64,000 bases of DNA from Saccharopolyspora erythraea NRRL 2338 (GTDB lineage: Bacteria > Actinomycetota > Actinomycetes > Mycobacteriales > Pseudonocardiaceae), in assembly GCF_000062885.1 (NCBI RefSeq), contig NC_009142.1, forward strand, positions 4,887,584-4,951,583, written 5' to 3'. Numbering within the stretch: the first letter of the stretch is position 1; each line of letters opens with the position of its first letter. The notes under the pieces were generated by a model. The model had not been told where the DNA came from, did not search any database, and worked only from the letters and a program-made list of their open reading frames with translations. Shown in pieces: positions 52,952 through 61,020 of this stretch. A program made the translations under genes and the position numbers.

Positions 52952-53968
52952 TCAGCGGGTGCGGTGGGTTCTCCACGCTTTGCCCGGATTCGCCACGAGG
53001 AGCCAGCCGAACATGCCGCCGGTGACGACCAGCAACAACCACGGCTGAACGAGGTCGACCATCCCCCGCGCCCAGTTTTCCAGGACGACCTCAGCGGGTT
53101 GTGCCCCGGACAGGTCGGCACCGGTGGCGAAGCGGGACAGGAAGTCCATCCGCCACCAGACAAGACCCAGGAACGACACCTGCATCCCGATCCCGAGACC
53201 CAGCACCACCCGCGCGCTGCGGTTGCGCAACGCCCGGTCCAGCTCGGCATCGGCGCTGAACGAGCGAGTCCGCGCCGACCAGAGCACGAACATGACGAGC
53301 AGCGCCACCAAAGCGGTACCGACGAACGGAACGGCGATGGGCGTGCCGGTGTGTTGCTTGTTCTGCTCGGCCAGGAGAAGCATGTTCGGCGTGATGTGCG
53401 GCTGCGCCTGGAGGTCGATCAGCCCGAGCGCGAATGTCGCCGGCACAAGTGCTCCGCAAAATCCCACGCCCCAACGCGGGGCGATTTCGGCGAGGTGGAG
53501 CCGCATCGGCTGCGACTTCCGGATGCGCGCAATGGCGAGCAGCTCGGCGATGACGGCACCGAAGAAGAACATCGCCACCAGGGCGAGGTAGCTGCCTTGA
53601 CCGGTCTCGTCCGCATGCTCCGGGTTCGGCGGCAAGAGCAGTCGGCAGCAGACGGCGGCCACCACGAAGATCAGGGGGTAGCCGGCCAACCTGAGCCGCC
53701 GGTAGTGCAGGACTTCGTCGACTTGGTCGGCGCTGGGTTCGGGAACTCCCCACTTCCGCGCGAGTTTGCGGGCGCGTGTGCGATCCGACCACAACGCGAC
53801 GGCGCACCCGAGCACGACCACCGTCGGCAGAGCCAGAGGGCTGAGCCAGTCGGTCAAAGCTTCCCAATCCAAAGAGGACTCCCTTGGCGCGGCTGCGACT
53901 CGGCTTCGGACCGTATCGATCAGCGAGTCCCCGTGGTCCCGTCTTGACCGTGTCGTGACACCCGTCAC
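52952..53968 (-). CDS. Multi-pass membrane protein of unknown family
   Basis: A 338-residue protein with about seven to eight hydrophobic segments, for example LALPTVVVLGCAVALW, GYPLIFVVAAVCCRLLL, LALVAMFFFGAVIAELLAI and LLLVVTGGMFGWLLVA. Charged loops separate them and a basic C-terminus follows. I recognise no family, channel or transporter signature. The N-terminal about 35 residues are hydrophilic, so a later start is possible. Its 5' end abuts the second head-to-head gene scar. Confidence 0.7.
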   Translation of the reverse strand: MTGVTTRSRRDHGDSLIDTVRSRVAAAPRESSLDWEALTDWLSPLALPTVVVLGCAVALWSDRTRARKLARKWGVPEPSADQVDEVLHYRRLRLAGYPLIFVVAAVCCRLLLPPNPEHADETGQGSYLALVAMFFFGAVIAELLAIARIRKSQPMRLHLAEIAPRWGVGFCGALVPATFALGLIDLQAQPHITPNMLLLAEQNKQHTGTPIAVPFVGTALVALLVMFVLWSARTRSFSADAELDRALRNRSARVVLGLGIGMQVSFLGLVWWRMDFLSRFATGADLSGAQPAEVVLENWARGMVDLVQPWLLLVVTGGMFGWLLVANPGKAWRTHRTR

Positions 53969-53995
53969 GACGTGGAGGCCCGTGTCCGCGCTCGG

Positions 53996-54180
53996 TCAGG
54001 AGCTGTGCTCGCCCAGCCCGCGGGCGGCTTCGCGCAGGGCCGCGATGAGCACCGCGATGCGTGGCGCGGAGGCGGTGCCGGCGCGGACCGCGACCGAGAC
54101 CGAGCGGGTGAGTTCCGGCTCGGTGATCGGCAGCAGCCGCACGTCCGGGGTCAGCCCCTCGATGGCCAGGCTCGGCACGG
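53996..54180 (-). pseudogene. LysR-type regulator, C-terminal fragment
   Basis: The last about 60 residues of a LysR effector domain remain: VPSLAIEGLTPDVRLLPI, TEPELTRSVSVAVRAGT, ASAPRIAVLIAALREAA and the stop at 53996. Full-length LysR proteins continue upstream with GVALVP and some 230 more residues. Here the sequence switches at about 54180 into the opposite-strand enolase-superfamily fragment. Not expected to be functional. Confidence 0.8.
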
Positions 54181-54809
54181 ACGCGCGCATCCGCCTCGAC
54201 GCGAACGAAGCGTGGTCACCGGGAACGGCGATCCGCGTCGCGCGCGCCCTGCGGCCCTACGACCTGGAGTTCATCGAGCAGCCGGTCTCGGGTCGCAACC
54301 TCGACGAGATGGCCTACGTCCGCGGCCGCAGTGACATCCCCCTGCTCGCCAACGAGGCGAGCTGGACGCGCCATGACCAACTGGCGGTGATCCGGGCGGG
54401 CGCGGCGGACGCGATCTCGGCCGACAACCAGGCCGACGGCGGCCTGCTCAACCTCAAACGCTCAGCCGGGCTGTGCGAGGCCGCCGGTCTCCCGGTGGTG
54501 AAGCACAGCCTCGGCGAGCTCGGCGTGGCGCTGGCAGCCGCGACGCACCTGATCGCCGCGACGCCCAACTTCCGCCACGCCAGCCAGGCCTACGGCGCGC
54601 TGCTTTCCGACGACGTCACCGCCGGGTTCGGCGGGCCGACCGGCAACTACCACCACGGACACCTCGCCGTACCGGCAGGCCACGGACTCGGGGTGCAGCT
54701 CGACGAGGAGAAGGTCGCCCATTACGCCGAGCTGTATGCGAAGGAAGGGAAAGACTTCTCCTTCACCGACGACCGCCACACGTCCTGGCCGGCACTGCCG
54801 AAGGCGTGA
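54180..54809 (+). pseudogene. Enolase-superfamily (mandelate racemase/muconate-lactonising) C-terminal fragment
   Basis: The frame starts at the junction with DARIRLDANEAWSPGTAI, then FIEQPVSGRN, LANEASWTRHDQLAVI, ISADNQADGGLLNLKR and VVKHSLGELGVALAAA, and ends at 54809. The three barrel metal ligands (Asp, Glu, Glu/Asp) are visible, but the N-terminal capping domain and the first catalytic Lys strand are missing. The complete enzyme would be about 380 residues; 209 remain. It is the + half of a head-to-head scar whose - half is the LysR fragment. Confidence 0.82.
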
Positions 54810-54849
54810 ACGCCGGCTCCAACCTCCGCAGTCCGGACACTGTGGACAC

Positions 54850-54865
54850 GCGGTCCCGCGACCGC
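54850..54865 (+). terminator. Small hairpin after the enolase-superfamily fragment
   Basis: GCGGTC and GACCGC pair over 6 bp with a 4-nt loop, 40 nt after the stop codon. Weak terminator candidate in the otherwise gene-free 54810-54965 stretch. Confidence 0.35.
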
Positions 54866-54965
54866 TGTCCTATTCCGTGGGAGCCGATGTTCAACTCCGG
54901 ATCCGGGCGGTAGCTTTCGGGTGACTCAGGGACACGCGGTACCACGAGCTCTGCGGGAGCGACCG

Positions 54966-55091
54966 ATGCGGACGACGACAGGACCCGGCGGGGTTGCGCA
55001 CGCGATGCGCGCCGCCCACGGTTTCCTGCTGACCGCCAGGCTGTACCTCGACCTGATCCTCCTCGCCGGTGCGGTCTGTCGCACCCGCTGA
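54966..55091 (+). CDS. Putative leader peptide of the sulfonate ABC operon
   Basis: A 41-residue ORF: MRTTTGPGGVAHAMRAAHG, then FLLTARLYLDLILLAGAVCR and a Thr-Arg end. The pattern (LT-x-RL-[YH]-x-DL ... AVCR, with a single Cys three codons before the end) is that of actinobacterial short leader peptides found ahead of sulfur-assimilation genes. In mycobacteria, cysteine-containing leader ORFs of this kind act as attenuators. GGGAG lies about 6 nt before ATG 54966; an internal ATG at 55005 could also start it. A GC-rich stem follows before the transporter genes. Confidence 0.7.
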   Translation: MRTTTGPGGVAHAMRAAHGFLLTARLYLDLILLAGAVCRTR

Positions 55092-55138
55092 TCTGCTCCA
55101 CGCACCCACTCCAGGCATCCGCTCCACGCGTCCGCACA

Positions 55139-55189
55139 ACCGCGGCCGCTGCACCGCGACGCCGCTGCGCCGCCGGCGGCCACCGCGGT
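55139..55189 (+). promoter_or_regulatory. Attenuator-like long stem after the leader peptide
   Basis: ACCGCGG (55139-55145) pairs with CCGCGGT (55183-55189). Inside, CCGC (55146-55149) pairs with GCGG (55176-55179), and the core GCCGC/GCGGC can form alternative hairpins. It lies 48 nt after the leader-peptide stop and 63 nt before the binding-protein ATG, which fits translation-coupled attenuation. Confidence 0.5.
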
Positions 55190-55251
55190 CGGCTCGAGCT
55201 GCCTGTCTCCCACTCCGAAGCAACCCGGACACCAACGAGGATGAAGTGCAG

Positions 55252-56283
55252 ATGGTGAACGTCGCACGCCTGAAACCCGTCGGCAGGCGAAGTCTGCTGC
55301 GCGGTGGAATCGCCGCCGCCGCGGCAGGAACAGCCCTGAGCGGCTGCTCGACCGGCTCCGCATCACCGGCCCGAGGCGAGACCAAGGTGGTGCGCTACCA
55401 GGGCTGGTCAGGTGAGGTGCTGTACCCCGAGCTGGCCGCCGACCTCGGCCTGCTCGCAGACGTGCGGCTGGAATGGATCGGCAACACCACCAGCGGTCCG
55501 CAGGACATCCAGGCGACCGTCACCGGGGACATCGACATGGGCGGTGCGTTCAACGGCGCGATCATCCGCCTGATCGCCGCGGGCGCCCCGATCAGGGCGG
55601 TCGTCGGCTACTACGGCGCCGACGCCGACACCCTCGCCGGCTACTACGTGCTGGAGGGGAGCCCGATCCGCGGTCCCCGCGACTTCATCGGCAAGAAGGT
55701 CGGGGTGAACACCCTCGGCGCGCACCACGAGGACGTGCTGGCCATCTACCTGGAACGGGGCGGTCTCAGCGAGGACGAGATCCGCTCCGTGCAGCTGGTG
55801 GTCGTGCCGCCGGTCAGCGCCGAGCAGGCGTTGCGCTCCGGGCAGCTCGACGTGTCGGTGCTGTCGGACATCAAGCGGGACAAGGCCATCGCAAGAGGCG
55901 GGATCCAGCCCGTGTTCACCGACTTCGACCTCCTCGGAGCGTTCACCGGAGGTTGCTACGTGCTGCGGGACGACTTCATCGCGGCCAACCCGGCGACGAC
56001 CCGGACCGTGGTCGCGGCGACGGCCCGGGCGGTGCGGTGGGCCCAGACCCGCCCGCGCGAGGAGGTCATGGCCCGCTTCACCGACATCATCCAGCGCCGG
56101 GGCCGCAACGAGGACACCTCGTCGGTGCGGTACTGGAAGTCCACCGGTGTCGCCGGACCCGGTGGCCGCATCGCCGACCGCGAGTTCGGCATCTGGCTGG
56201 ACCGCTCGGTCGAGGACGGCCGGGTGGATGCCGGACAGCTCGACGTCGACCAGCTCTACACCAACGAGTTCAACCCGTTCTGA
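55252..56283 (+). CDS. Sulfonate/nitrate-type ABC substrate-binding lipoprotein (SsuA-like)
   Basis: A 343-residue SsuA/TauA/NMT1-fold binding protein. The signal combines a twin-arginine-like RRSLLRGG with a lipobox ending LSGC, so it may be Tat-exported and lipidated. The mature part has VRYQGWSGEVLYPELAADLG, DIDMGGAFNGAIIRLIAAG, IGKKVGVNTLGAHHEDVLA and QLDVSVLSDIKRD. Substrate is probably an organosulfur compound, inferred from the cysteine-type leader upstream. First gene of a three-gene ABC operon. ATG 55252 has GAGG about 13 nt upstream; GTG 55255 is an alternative. Confidence 0.85.
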   Translation: MVNVARLKPVGRRSLLRGGIAAAAAGTALSGCSTGSASPARGETKVVRYQGWSGEVLYPELAADLGLLADVRLEWIGNTTSGPQDIQATVTGDIDMGGAFNGAIIRLIAAGAPIRAVVGYYGADADTLAGYYVLEGSPIRGPRDFIGKKVGVNTLGAHHEDVLAIYLERGGLSEDEIRSVQLVVVPPVSAEQALRSGQLDVSVLSDIKRDKAIARGGIQPVFTDFDLLGAFTGGCYVLRDDFIAANPATTRTVVAATARAVRWAQTRPREEVMARFTDIIQRRGRNEDTSSVRYWKSTGVAGPGGRIADREFGIWLDRSVEDGRVDAGQLDVDQLYTNEFNPF

Positions 56284-56312
56284 CACCGACGAGGCGGGAA
56301 ATCGGAGCACCC

Positions 56313-57119
56313 ATGACCACCATCACCTTCGACGACGTGACGAAAAAGTTCCCGGCGAGAGGCGGGAACAGCACCGAGGTCACCGCGCTGAGCGGAGTGG
56401 ACCTGCGGATCGAGTCCGGCGAACTGGCCGTGATCGTCGGCCCGAGCGGTTCCGGGAAGTCGACCATGCTGGACCTGCTGGCCGGGCTCGACCTGCCGAC
56501 CAGCGGCGAGATCCGGCTCGACGGCCGGCCCATCACCGGCCCCGGACTGGACCGCGGTGTGGTCTTCCAGCAGTACGCGCTGCTGCCCTGGCGCACCGCG
56601 CAGAGCAACGTCGAGTTCGGACTCGAGGCGAAGCAGGTTCCCAGGCCGCAGCGGCGCGACCGTGCGCGGGAGTACCTGGACCTGGTCGGCCTGTCCGGCT
56701 TCGAGAACCACTACCCGCACCAGCTCTCGGGCGGGATGAAGCAGCGCGTGGCCATCGCCCGCAGCCTCGCCTTCGACCCCGAGGTGCTGCTGATGGACGA
56801 ACCTTTCGCCGCGCTCGACGCCCAAACCCGCGACCTGCTCCAAGAGGAGCTGTTGCGGATCTGGGAAAGCACTCGCAAGACGATCGTGTTCATCACCCAC
56901 GGCATCGACGAGGCGGTGTTCCTGGGGCAGCGGGTCGCGGTGCTGACCTCCCGGCCGGGGACGGTCAAGGACGTCGTCGAAGTCGAGCTGACCCACCGCC
57001 GCGAGCGCGATGACCTCCGGTCGGAACCGGACTTCGCCCACTACCGGCACGAGATCTGGAACCTGCTGCGCTCCGAGGTGCGGCACGCCGGCGCCGAGGA
57101 GGTGGCTGAAGTTGGCTGA
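56313..57119 (+). CDS. ABC ATPase of the sulfonate/nitrate type (SsuB-like)
   Basis: A 268-residue ATPase. Walker A is VIVGPSGSGKSTMLDLLAG, the Q-loop is VVFQQYALLPW, the signature is LSGGMKQRVAIARSLA, Walker B is VLLMDEPFAALD, and the switch His is in VFITHGIDEAV. The LLPWRT string after the Q-loop is typical of SsuB/TauB/NrtD subunits. Codon order and 29-bp spacing place it in one operon with the binding protein. It overlaps the permease start by 8 bp. Confidence 0.93.
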   Translation: MTTITFDDVTKKFPARGGNSTEVTALSGVDLRIESGELAVIVGPSGSGKSTMLDLLAGLDLPTSGEIRLDGRPITGPGLDRGVVFQQYALLPWRTAQSNVEFGLEAKQVPRPQRRDRAREYLDLVGLSGFENHYPHQLSGGMKQRVAIARSLAFDPEVLLMDEPFAALDAQTRDLLQEELLRIWESTRKTIVFITHGIDEAVFLGQRVAVLTSRPGTVKDVVEVELTHRRERDDLRSEPDFAHYRHEIWNLLRSEVRHAGAEEVAEVG

Positions 57120-57921
57120 CATCGGAGTCCGGCGCGTACCGGGGAAGGTCGCCCCCGGAACGAGCACGCGGGCCGGAGCCGACCGCGTGTTCAGGTCGAC
57201 GGCGGGGATCGCGCTGTTCCTGCTCGTCTGGGAGCTCACGCCCAGGCTCGGCGTGGTGGACAGCATCTTCCTGCCGCCCTTCAGCGAGGTCGTGCGGACC
57301 TGGTGGGAGCTGGCCGCCGGCGGTCAGCTGTGGGAGCACCTGGGCGCCAGCCTCGCGCGGTCGCTGGCCGGGTTCCTGATCGCGGTGGCCATCGCGGTGC
57401 CGCTCGGCGTGGTCATCGGCTGGTACGGGGTCGTCAGCGATCTGCTCAACCCGCTGCTGGAGCTGTTCCGCAACACCGCCGCCCTGGCGTTGCTGCCGGT
57501 GTTCGTGCTGCTGCTCGGGCTCGGCGAGACGTCGAAGGTGTCATTGATCGTGTTCGCGTGCACCTGGCCGATCCTGCTGAACACGATCAGCGGGGTCCGC
57601 ACGGTGGACCCGCTGCTGATCAAGTCGGCGCGTTCGATGGGGTTCCCGCCGTTCCCCTTGTTCTACAAGGTGGTTCTGCCCGCCGTGGTGCCCACCGTCT
57701 TCACCGGTATCCGGTTGGCGGGGGCCAACTCCATCCTGGTTCTGGTCGCCGCCGAGATGGCCGGAGCCCGCGCGGGGCTGGGCTATCTGATCAACGCATC
57801 GCAGTTCAACTTCCAGGTGCCGCAGATGTACGCCGGGATCATCACGATCTCCCTGCTCGGCCTCGGGTTCAACCAGGCGCTCGTCACCGCGGAGCGCCGC
57901 CTGTCCCGGTGGCGGCACTGA
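57112..57921 (+). CDS. ABC permease of the sulfonate/nitrate type (SsuC-like)
   Basis: A 269-residue permease with about six helices. It contains FLPPFSEVVRTWWELA near the N-terminus, LARSLAGFLIAVAIAVPLG, and the EAA-like cytoplasmic loop ARSMGFPPFPLFYKVVLPAVVP contacted by the ATPase. I chose TTG 57112, which has GGAGG 9 nt upstream and overlaps the ATPase stop; the frame is open further upstream inside the ATPase gene. Completes the transporter. Confidence 0.9.
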   Translation: MADIGVRRVPGKVAPGTSTRAGADRVFRSTAGIALFLLVWELTPRLGVVDSIFLPPFSEVVRTWWELAAGGQLWEHLGASLARSLAGFLIAVAIAVPLGVVIGWYGVVSDLLNPLLELFRNTAALALLPVFVLLLGLGETSKVSLIVFACTWPILLNTISGVRTVDPLLIKSARSMGFPPFPLFYKVVLPAVVPTVFTGIRLAGANSILVLVAAEMAGARAGLGYLINASQFNFQVPQMYAGIITISLLGLGFNQALVTAERRLSRWRH

Positions 57922-57982
57922 CCCGCCGGTCCACCGGACCGCGTGGAAGCCGATGTCGCCGAATGCCCGGGCCGGGCTTCCG

Positions 57983-58408
57983 TCACCGGCCCGGGCTCGC
58001 CGCCCATCCCGTCCAGCGCTGCACGTCGACCGCGAGCACCGGGCCCGCCGGCGGCTCGTCGCGGTGCTGCGGATAGCGCTCGGCGAGCAGCTCGACCGCC
58101 CGGCGGGCCTCCGCGTCCTCCGGGGCGAGCACCCGGCCGGTGCCGTCCGCGCGCACCCACCACAGAGCGCTCCAGTCGGCGTCGTCGTAGTGGTCGGCGA
58201 GCACGGCGACCCGCGGGTTGGCCTCGACGTTGGCGAGCCTGCGCAACGCCGTGGTGCGCTTGGGCTTGGCGTCGACCGCGCTGTAGATCGTCTCGCCCGC
58301 GGTCGCGAAGACGATCGGGACGACGTGCGGCTTGCCCGACTGGTCCGCGGTGGCCAGGTGCGCCAGCCGGGCGGTGGCGAGCCTTTCGCGCGCCTCGTCG
58401 GGGTTCAT
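57983..58408 (-). CDS. PPOX-class F420-dependent oxidoreductase-like protein
   Basis: A 141-residue split-barrel flavin/F420 protein: ERLATARLAHLATADQSGKP, HVVPIVFATAGETIYSAVDA, and KRTTALRRLANVEANPRVAV with WSALWWVRADG. These match the TIGR03668-type group (Rv0121c-like). It probably binds F420 or FMN; substrate unknown. It starts inside the stop of the upstream luciferase-like gene (4-bp overlap), so the pair is coupled and could be functionally joined through F420. Confidence 0.88.
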   Translation of the reverse strand: MNPDEARERLATARLAHLATADQSGKPHVVPIVFATAGETIYSAVDAKPKRTTALRRLANVEANPRVAVLADHYDDADWSALWWVRADGTGRVLAPEDAEARRAVELLAERYPQHRDEPPAGPVLAVDVQRWTGWAASPGR

Positions 58409-59235
58409 TCGCCGTGCACCTGGCGGATCGCGTCTTCGTAGGCGTCCAGCGCCCGCTGCACCGGGCCGAGGTGGGCGGAGGGCAACCAGTGCAGCACGCG
58501 CCGGAAGCCGGCTTCGTCGAACTGCTCGAGAACATGGGGATCAGCCGGCACGCCCATCACCATCAGCTCGATCGGTCGCTCGGCTCTCGCCCGCAACTCC
58601 TCGGCACGGTCGAGGATGCCTTCAGAGGCGTAGTTGGGCATCCAGGCGTCGCCGAAGGCGAGCACCCGGTCGAGGACCGTCGGCCCGTTGCCGCCCACGA
58701 TCACCGGCGGGTGCGGGCGTTGCACCGGCTTCGGCGACGACCAGATGCGGTCGAAGGAGACGTGCTCACCCGAGTAGCTGGCCTCTTCCTGCGTCCAGAT
58801 GACCTTCATGGCCTCGACCCGCTCGCGCAGGATGCGCATGCGGCGCCGCGGGTCGGTGCCGTGGTCGGCCATCTCCTCGCGGTTCCAGCCCGCGCCGACG
58901 CCGAACTCGAGCCGGCCGCCCGAAAGCCTGTCGATGCTGGCGACCTCGTTGGCGGTGATGATCGGGTCGCGCTGGATCACCAGGCAGATGCCGCTGCCGA
59001 CCCGCAGCCTCGACGTGGTGGTGGCCGCGGCCGTCAGCGTGACGAAGAGGTCGTGGGTGTGCACGTACTTCCAGGGGAGCTCCCCGCCGCCCGGGTACGG
59101 AGAGCTGCGGATGGCGGGGATGTGCGTGTGCTCCGCGAAGAAGAGGGACTCGAAACCCCGCTGTTCCACCACCCGCGCCAGCGAGCCGGGGTCGACGGCG
59201 CTGGGGGTGGCGAAGAACGCCACTCCTGTGTCCAT
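58405..59235 (-). CDS. LLM-class F420-dependent oxidoreductase
   Basis: A 276-residue luciferase-like TIM barrel: GVAFFATPSAVDPGSLARVV, FESLFFAEHTHIP, VGSGICLVIQRDPIITANEV, IDRLSGGRLEFGVGAGWN and RPHPPVIVGGNGPTVLDRV. This is the F420-dependent subgroup (TIGR03619-like) common in actinobacteria. Substrate unknown. First gene of a two-gene unit with the PPOX-type protein; a TetR gene lies 37 bp upstream in the same direction and may belong to the unit. Confidence 0.9.
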   Translation of the reverse strand: MDTGVAFFATPSAVDPGSLARVVEQRGFESLFFAEHTHIPAIRSSPYPGGGELPWKYVHTHDLFVTLTAAATTTSRLRVGSGICLVIQRDPIITANEVASIDRLSGGRLEFGVGAGWNREEMADHGTDPRRRMRILRERVEAMKVIWTQEEASYSGEHVSFDRIWSSPKPVQRPHPPVIVGGNGPTVLDRVLAFGDAWMPNYASEGILDRAEELRARAERPIELMVMGVPADPHVLEQFDEAGFRRVLHWLPSAHLGPVQRALDAYEDAIRQVHGE

Positions 59236-59272
59236 CTCCCCGACGGTACCGAGGGGCCGCCGGACCCGCCTC

Positions 59273-59902
59273 TCAGTTGCGCTCGGTGAGCACCTGGTGC
59301 GCGAGCTTCTCCAGTGACGCGGTGATCTCCTCTGTCGAATGGCCCAGTTCGTGCCGCCGGTACTGGAAGAGCTCGGGGGCCAGCGGGGCCAGCAACACGT
59401 CGATCATGTGGTCCGCACCTGACGTCCCCGCCTCGATGAGCAGCGTGCGCACGTGGACCCGCCAGAAGCCGTAGGCGCCGGTGCGGAAGCGGGCGCTGCC
59501 GGTCTCCGCGCCCAGCGCCAGCGGCAGGTGCCGCTCGAGCAGGCCGGTCATGGCCGCGTAGAACGCGGCGAGGCGGTCGGCGGGTGCGGCGCCGGGGCCG
59601 AGCGGCGGATCGCCGCGGACCAGGTTTTCCTGCAGCCGCCGTTCGTGCTCGTCGAGCAGGGCCGTCGCGACGGACGCCGGGGTCGGGTAGCTCCGGTACA
59701 GGGTCGCCCGGCCTACCCCCGCGGCGCGGGCGATGTCGCCCATCGTCACCTGCCGCGGGTCTTCGGCGGCGAACAGCCGTTCCGCGGCCTGGAGCACTCT
59801 GGCGCGGTTGCGGGCGGCATCGGCCCGCAACCGGCTCGGCTCCGGCGCAGCGGGGATCGCCTCCAGTGACCGGCTCTCAGTCTTCTTGTCGACCACCAGC
59901 AC
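59273..59902 (-). CDS. TetR-family regulator
   Basis: A 209-residue TetR regulator. The N-terminal HTH is RARVLQAAERLFAAEDPRQV, then TMGDIARAAGVGRATLYRSY. The C-terminal domain is helical and unassigned. It is divergent from the DMT exporter gene, and a near-perfect 23-bp palindrome lies between them at 59924-59946, so it very probably represses itself and the exporter. Start assigned at 59902; a start nearer the HTH is possible because the first about 25 residues are low-complexity. Confidence 0.9.
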   Translation of the reverse strand: MLVVDKKTESRSLEAIPAAPEPSRLRADAARNRARVLQAAERLFAAEDPRQVTMGDIARAAGVGRATLYRSYPTPASVATALLDEHERRLQENLVRGDPPLGPGAAPADRLAAFYAAMTGLLERHLPLALGAETGSARFRTGAYGFWRVHVRTLLIEAGTSGADHMIDVLLAPLAPELFQYRRHELGHSTEEITASLEKLAHQVLTERN

Positions 59903-59923
59903 ATCGTAAGGGCCACCGGGGAA

Positions 59924-59946
59924 TAACCGGTCACGGTGACCAGTTA
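59924..59946. promoter_or_regulatory. TetR operator palindrome
   Basis: TAAC-C-GGTCAC-G-GTGACC-A-GTTA is palindromic over 23 bp with a single mismatched pair. It sits 21 bp before the TetR start and 34 bp before the exporter ATG. Confidence 0.75.
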
Positions 59947-59979
59947 AACGGACACCATGTCCAGTTGTGGAGGTGCCCC

Positions 59980-61020
59980 ATGTACGTCGTACTCCTCGCG
60001 ACCGCCCTGCTCGCCGGATGCCTCCTGGCGGTGCAGGCGTCGGCGAATCTCCGGCTCACCTCGGCGGTGGGCACGCCGTACGGCGCATCGACCCTGCAAC
60101 TGGGCGTGGCCGCCGGCCTGCTCGCGGTGCTCGCCACCGCCGTCGGTGCGATCGGCGCGGCCCGGCTCGTCCCCGGCGTGCCGGTCTGGCACCTGCTGGG
60201 CGGCCTGGCCAGCCCGCTCTACATCACCAGCGGAATCCTGCTGTTCCCCCGGCTCGGGGCGCTCGCCGCGGCCGGCCTGTTCGTGACCGGCCAGATGTTC
60301 GCCTCGCTCGGCCTGGACCTGTTCGGGCTGCTCGGCGTCGCACGCCGGCCGCTCACCGCCGGCATCGTCGTGGGCGCGGTCGCGGTGCTCGCCGGCATCA
60401 CCGTGATCATCCGCGGTCCGCGGCCGGCCCACGCCACTGACCCGCGCCCGGCTCACGCCGTTGACCGGCAACCGGCCCATGCCGTTGATCCGCGGTCGGC
60501 TCGCGCGGTTGATCGGCAACCCGCTCGCGCCGTTGCCGCACCGCGCCGGACCGGTGGTCGACTCGTCCGCGCGGGGTGGGTGGCGCTCGGGATCGCCGCC
60601 GGCGCGGTGCTGCCGCTCCAGGGCGCGGTGAACGCGGCGCTGCGCGCCGACCTCGGCCACGCTCTCACCGTCGGCGTGATCAGCTTCGTCGTCGCGACGC
60701 TCACCATCGCCGTCGTGCTGATGGTGCTGCTGGCGCTCGGCCGGACACCGCGGCCGAAGCCGGCTCCGCTCAGCCGGATGCCGTGGTGGGGCTGGCTGGG
60801 CGGGGCCTGCGCCGCCGCCTACGTCACCGCCACCTTCACGCTGATCCCCGTCATCGGTGCCGCCACCACGATCGCCCTGACCGTCACCGGGCAGCAGCTG
60901 GCCTCGGCGGCGATCGACAACCACGGCCTGTTCCGGCTGCCCCGGCGGCGTCTTACGACGCGGCGGACCGCCGGTCTCGCCCTGCTCGTCCTCGGGTCCG
61001 CACTGGTCCAGCTCACTTGA
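59980..61020 (+). CDS. DMT-superfamily (YdcZ/DUF606) membrane protein, duplicated
   Basis: A 346-residue protein made of two homologous YdcZ halves of about five helices each. The first begins MYVVLLATALLAGCLLAVQA, the second RAGWVALGIAAGAVLPLQGA; both have the family pattern N-x-x-L near helix 1 (SANLRL, NAALRA). A hydrophilic linker of five 8-residue repeats (PAHAVD type) joins them. Most YdcZ proteins are single-unit dimers. Probably an exporter controlled by the adjacent TetR. ATG 59980 with GGAGG upstream. It overlaps the convergent sortase gene by 8 bp. Confidence 0.87.
   Translation: MYVVLLATALLAGCLLAVQASANLRLTSAVGTPYGASTLQLGVAAGLLAVLATAVGAIGAARLVPGVPVWHLLGGLASPLYITSGILLFPRLGALAAAGLFVTGQMFASLGLDLFGLLGVARRPLTAGIVVGAVAVLAGITVIIRGPRPAHATDPRPAHAVDRQPAHAVDPRSARAVDRQPARAVAAPRRTGGRLVRAGWVALGIAAGAVLPLQGAVNAALRADLGHALTVGVISFVVATLTIAVVLMVLLALGRTPRPKPAPLSRMPWWGWLGGACAAAYVTATFTLIPVIGAATTIALTVTGQQLASAAIDNHGLFRLPRRRLTTRRTAGLALLVLGSALVQLT
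60421..60540. repeat. Five in-frame 24-bp tandem repeats
   Basis: Units start at 60421, 60445, 60469, 60493 and 60517 and follow the pattern CGGCCGGCCCACGCCACTGA plus 4 nt, with 60-80 percent identity by eye. They encode RPAHATDP, RPAHAVDR, QPAHAVDP, RSARAVDR and QPARAVAA in the linker between the two YdcZ halves. Confidence 0.85.
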
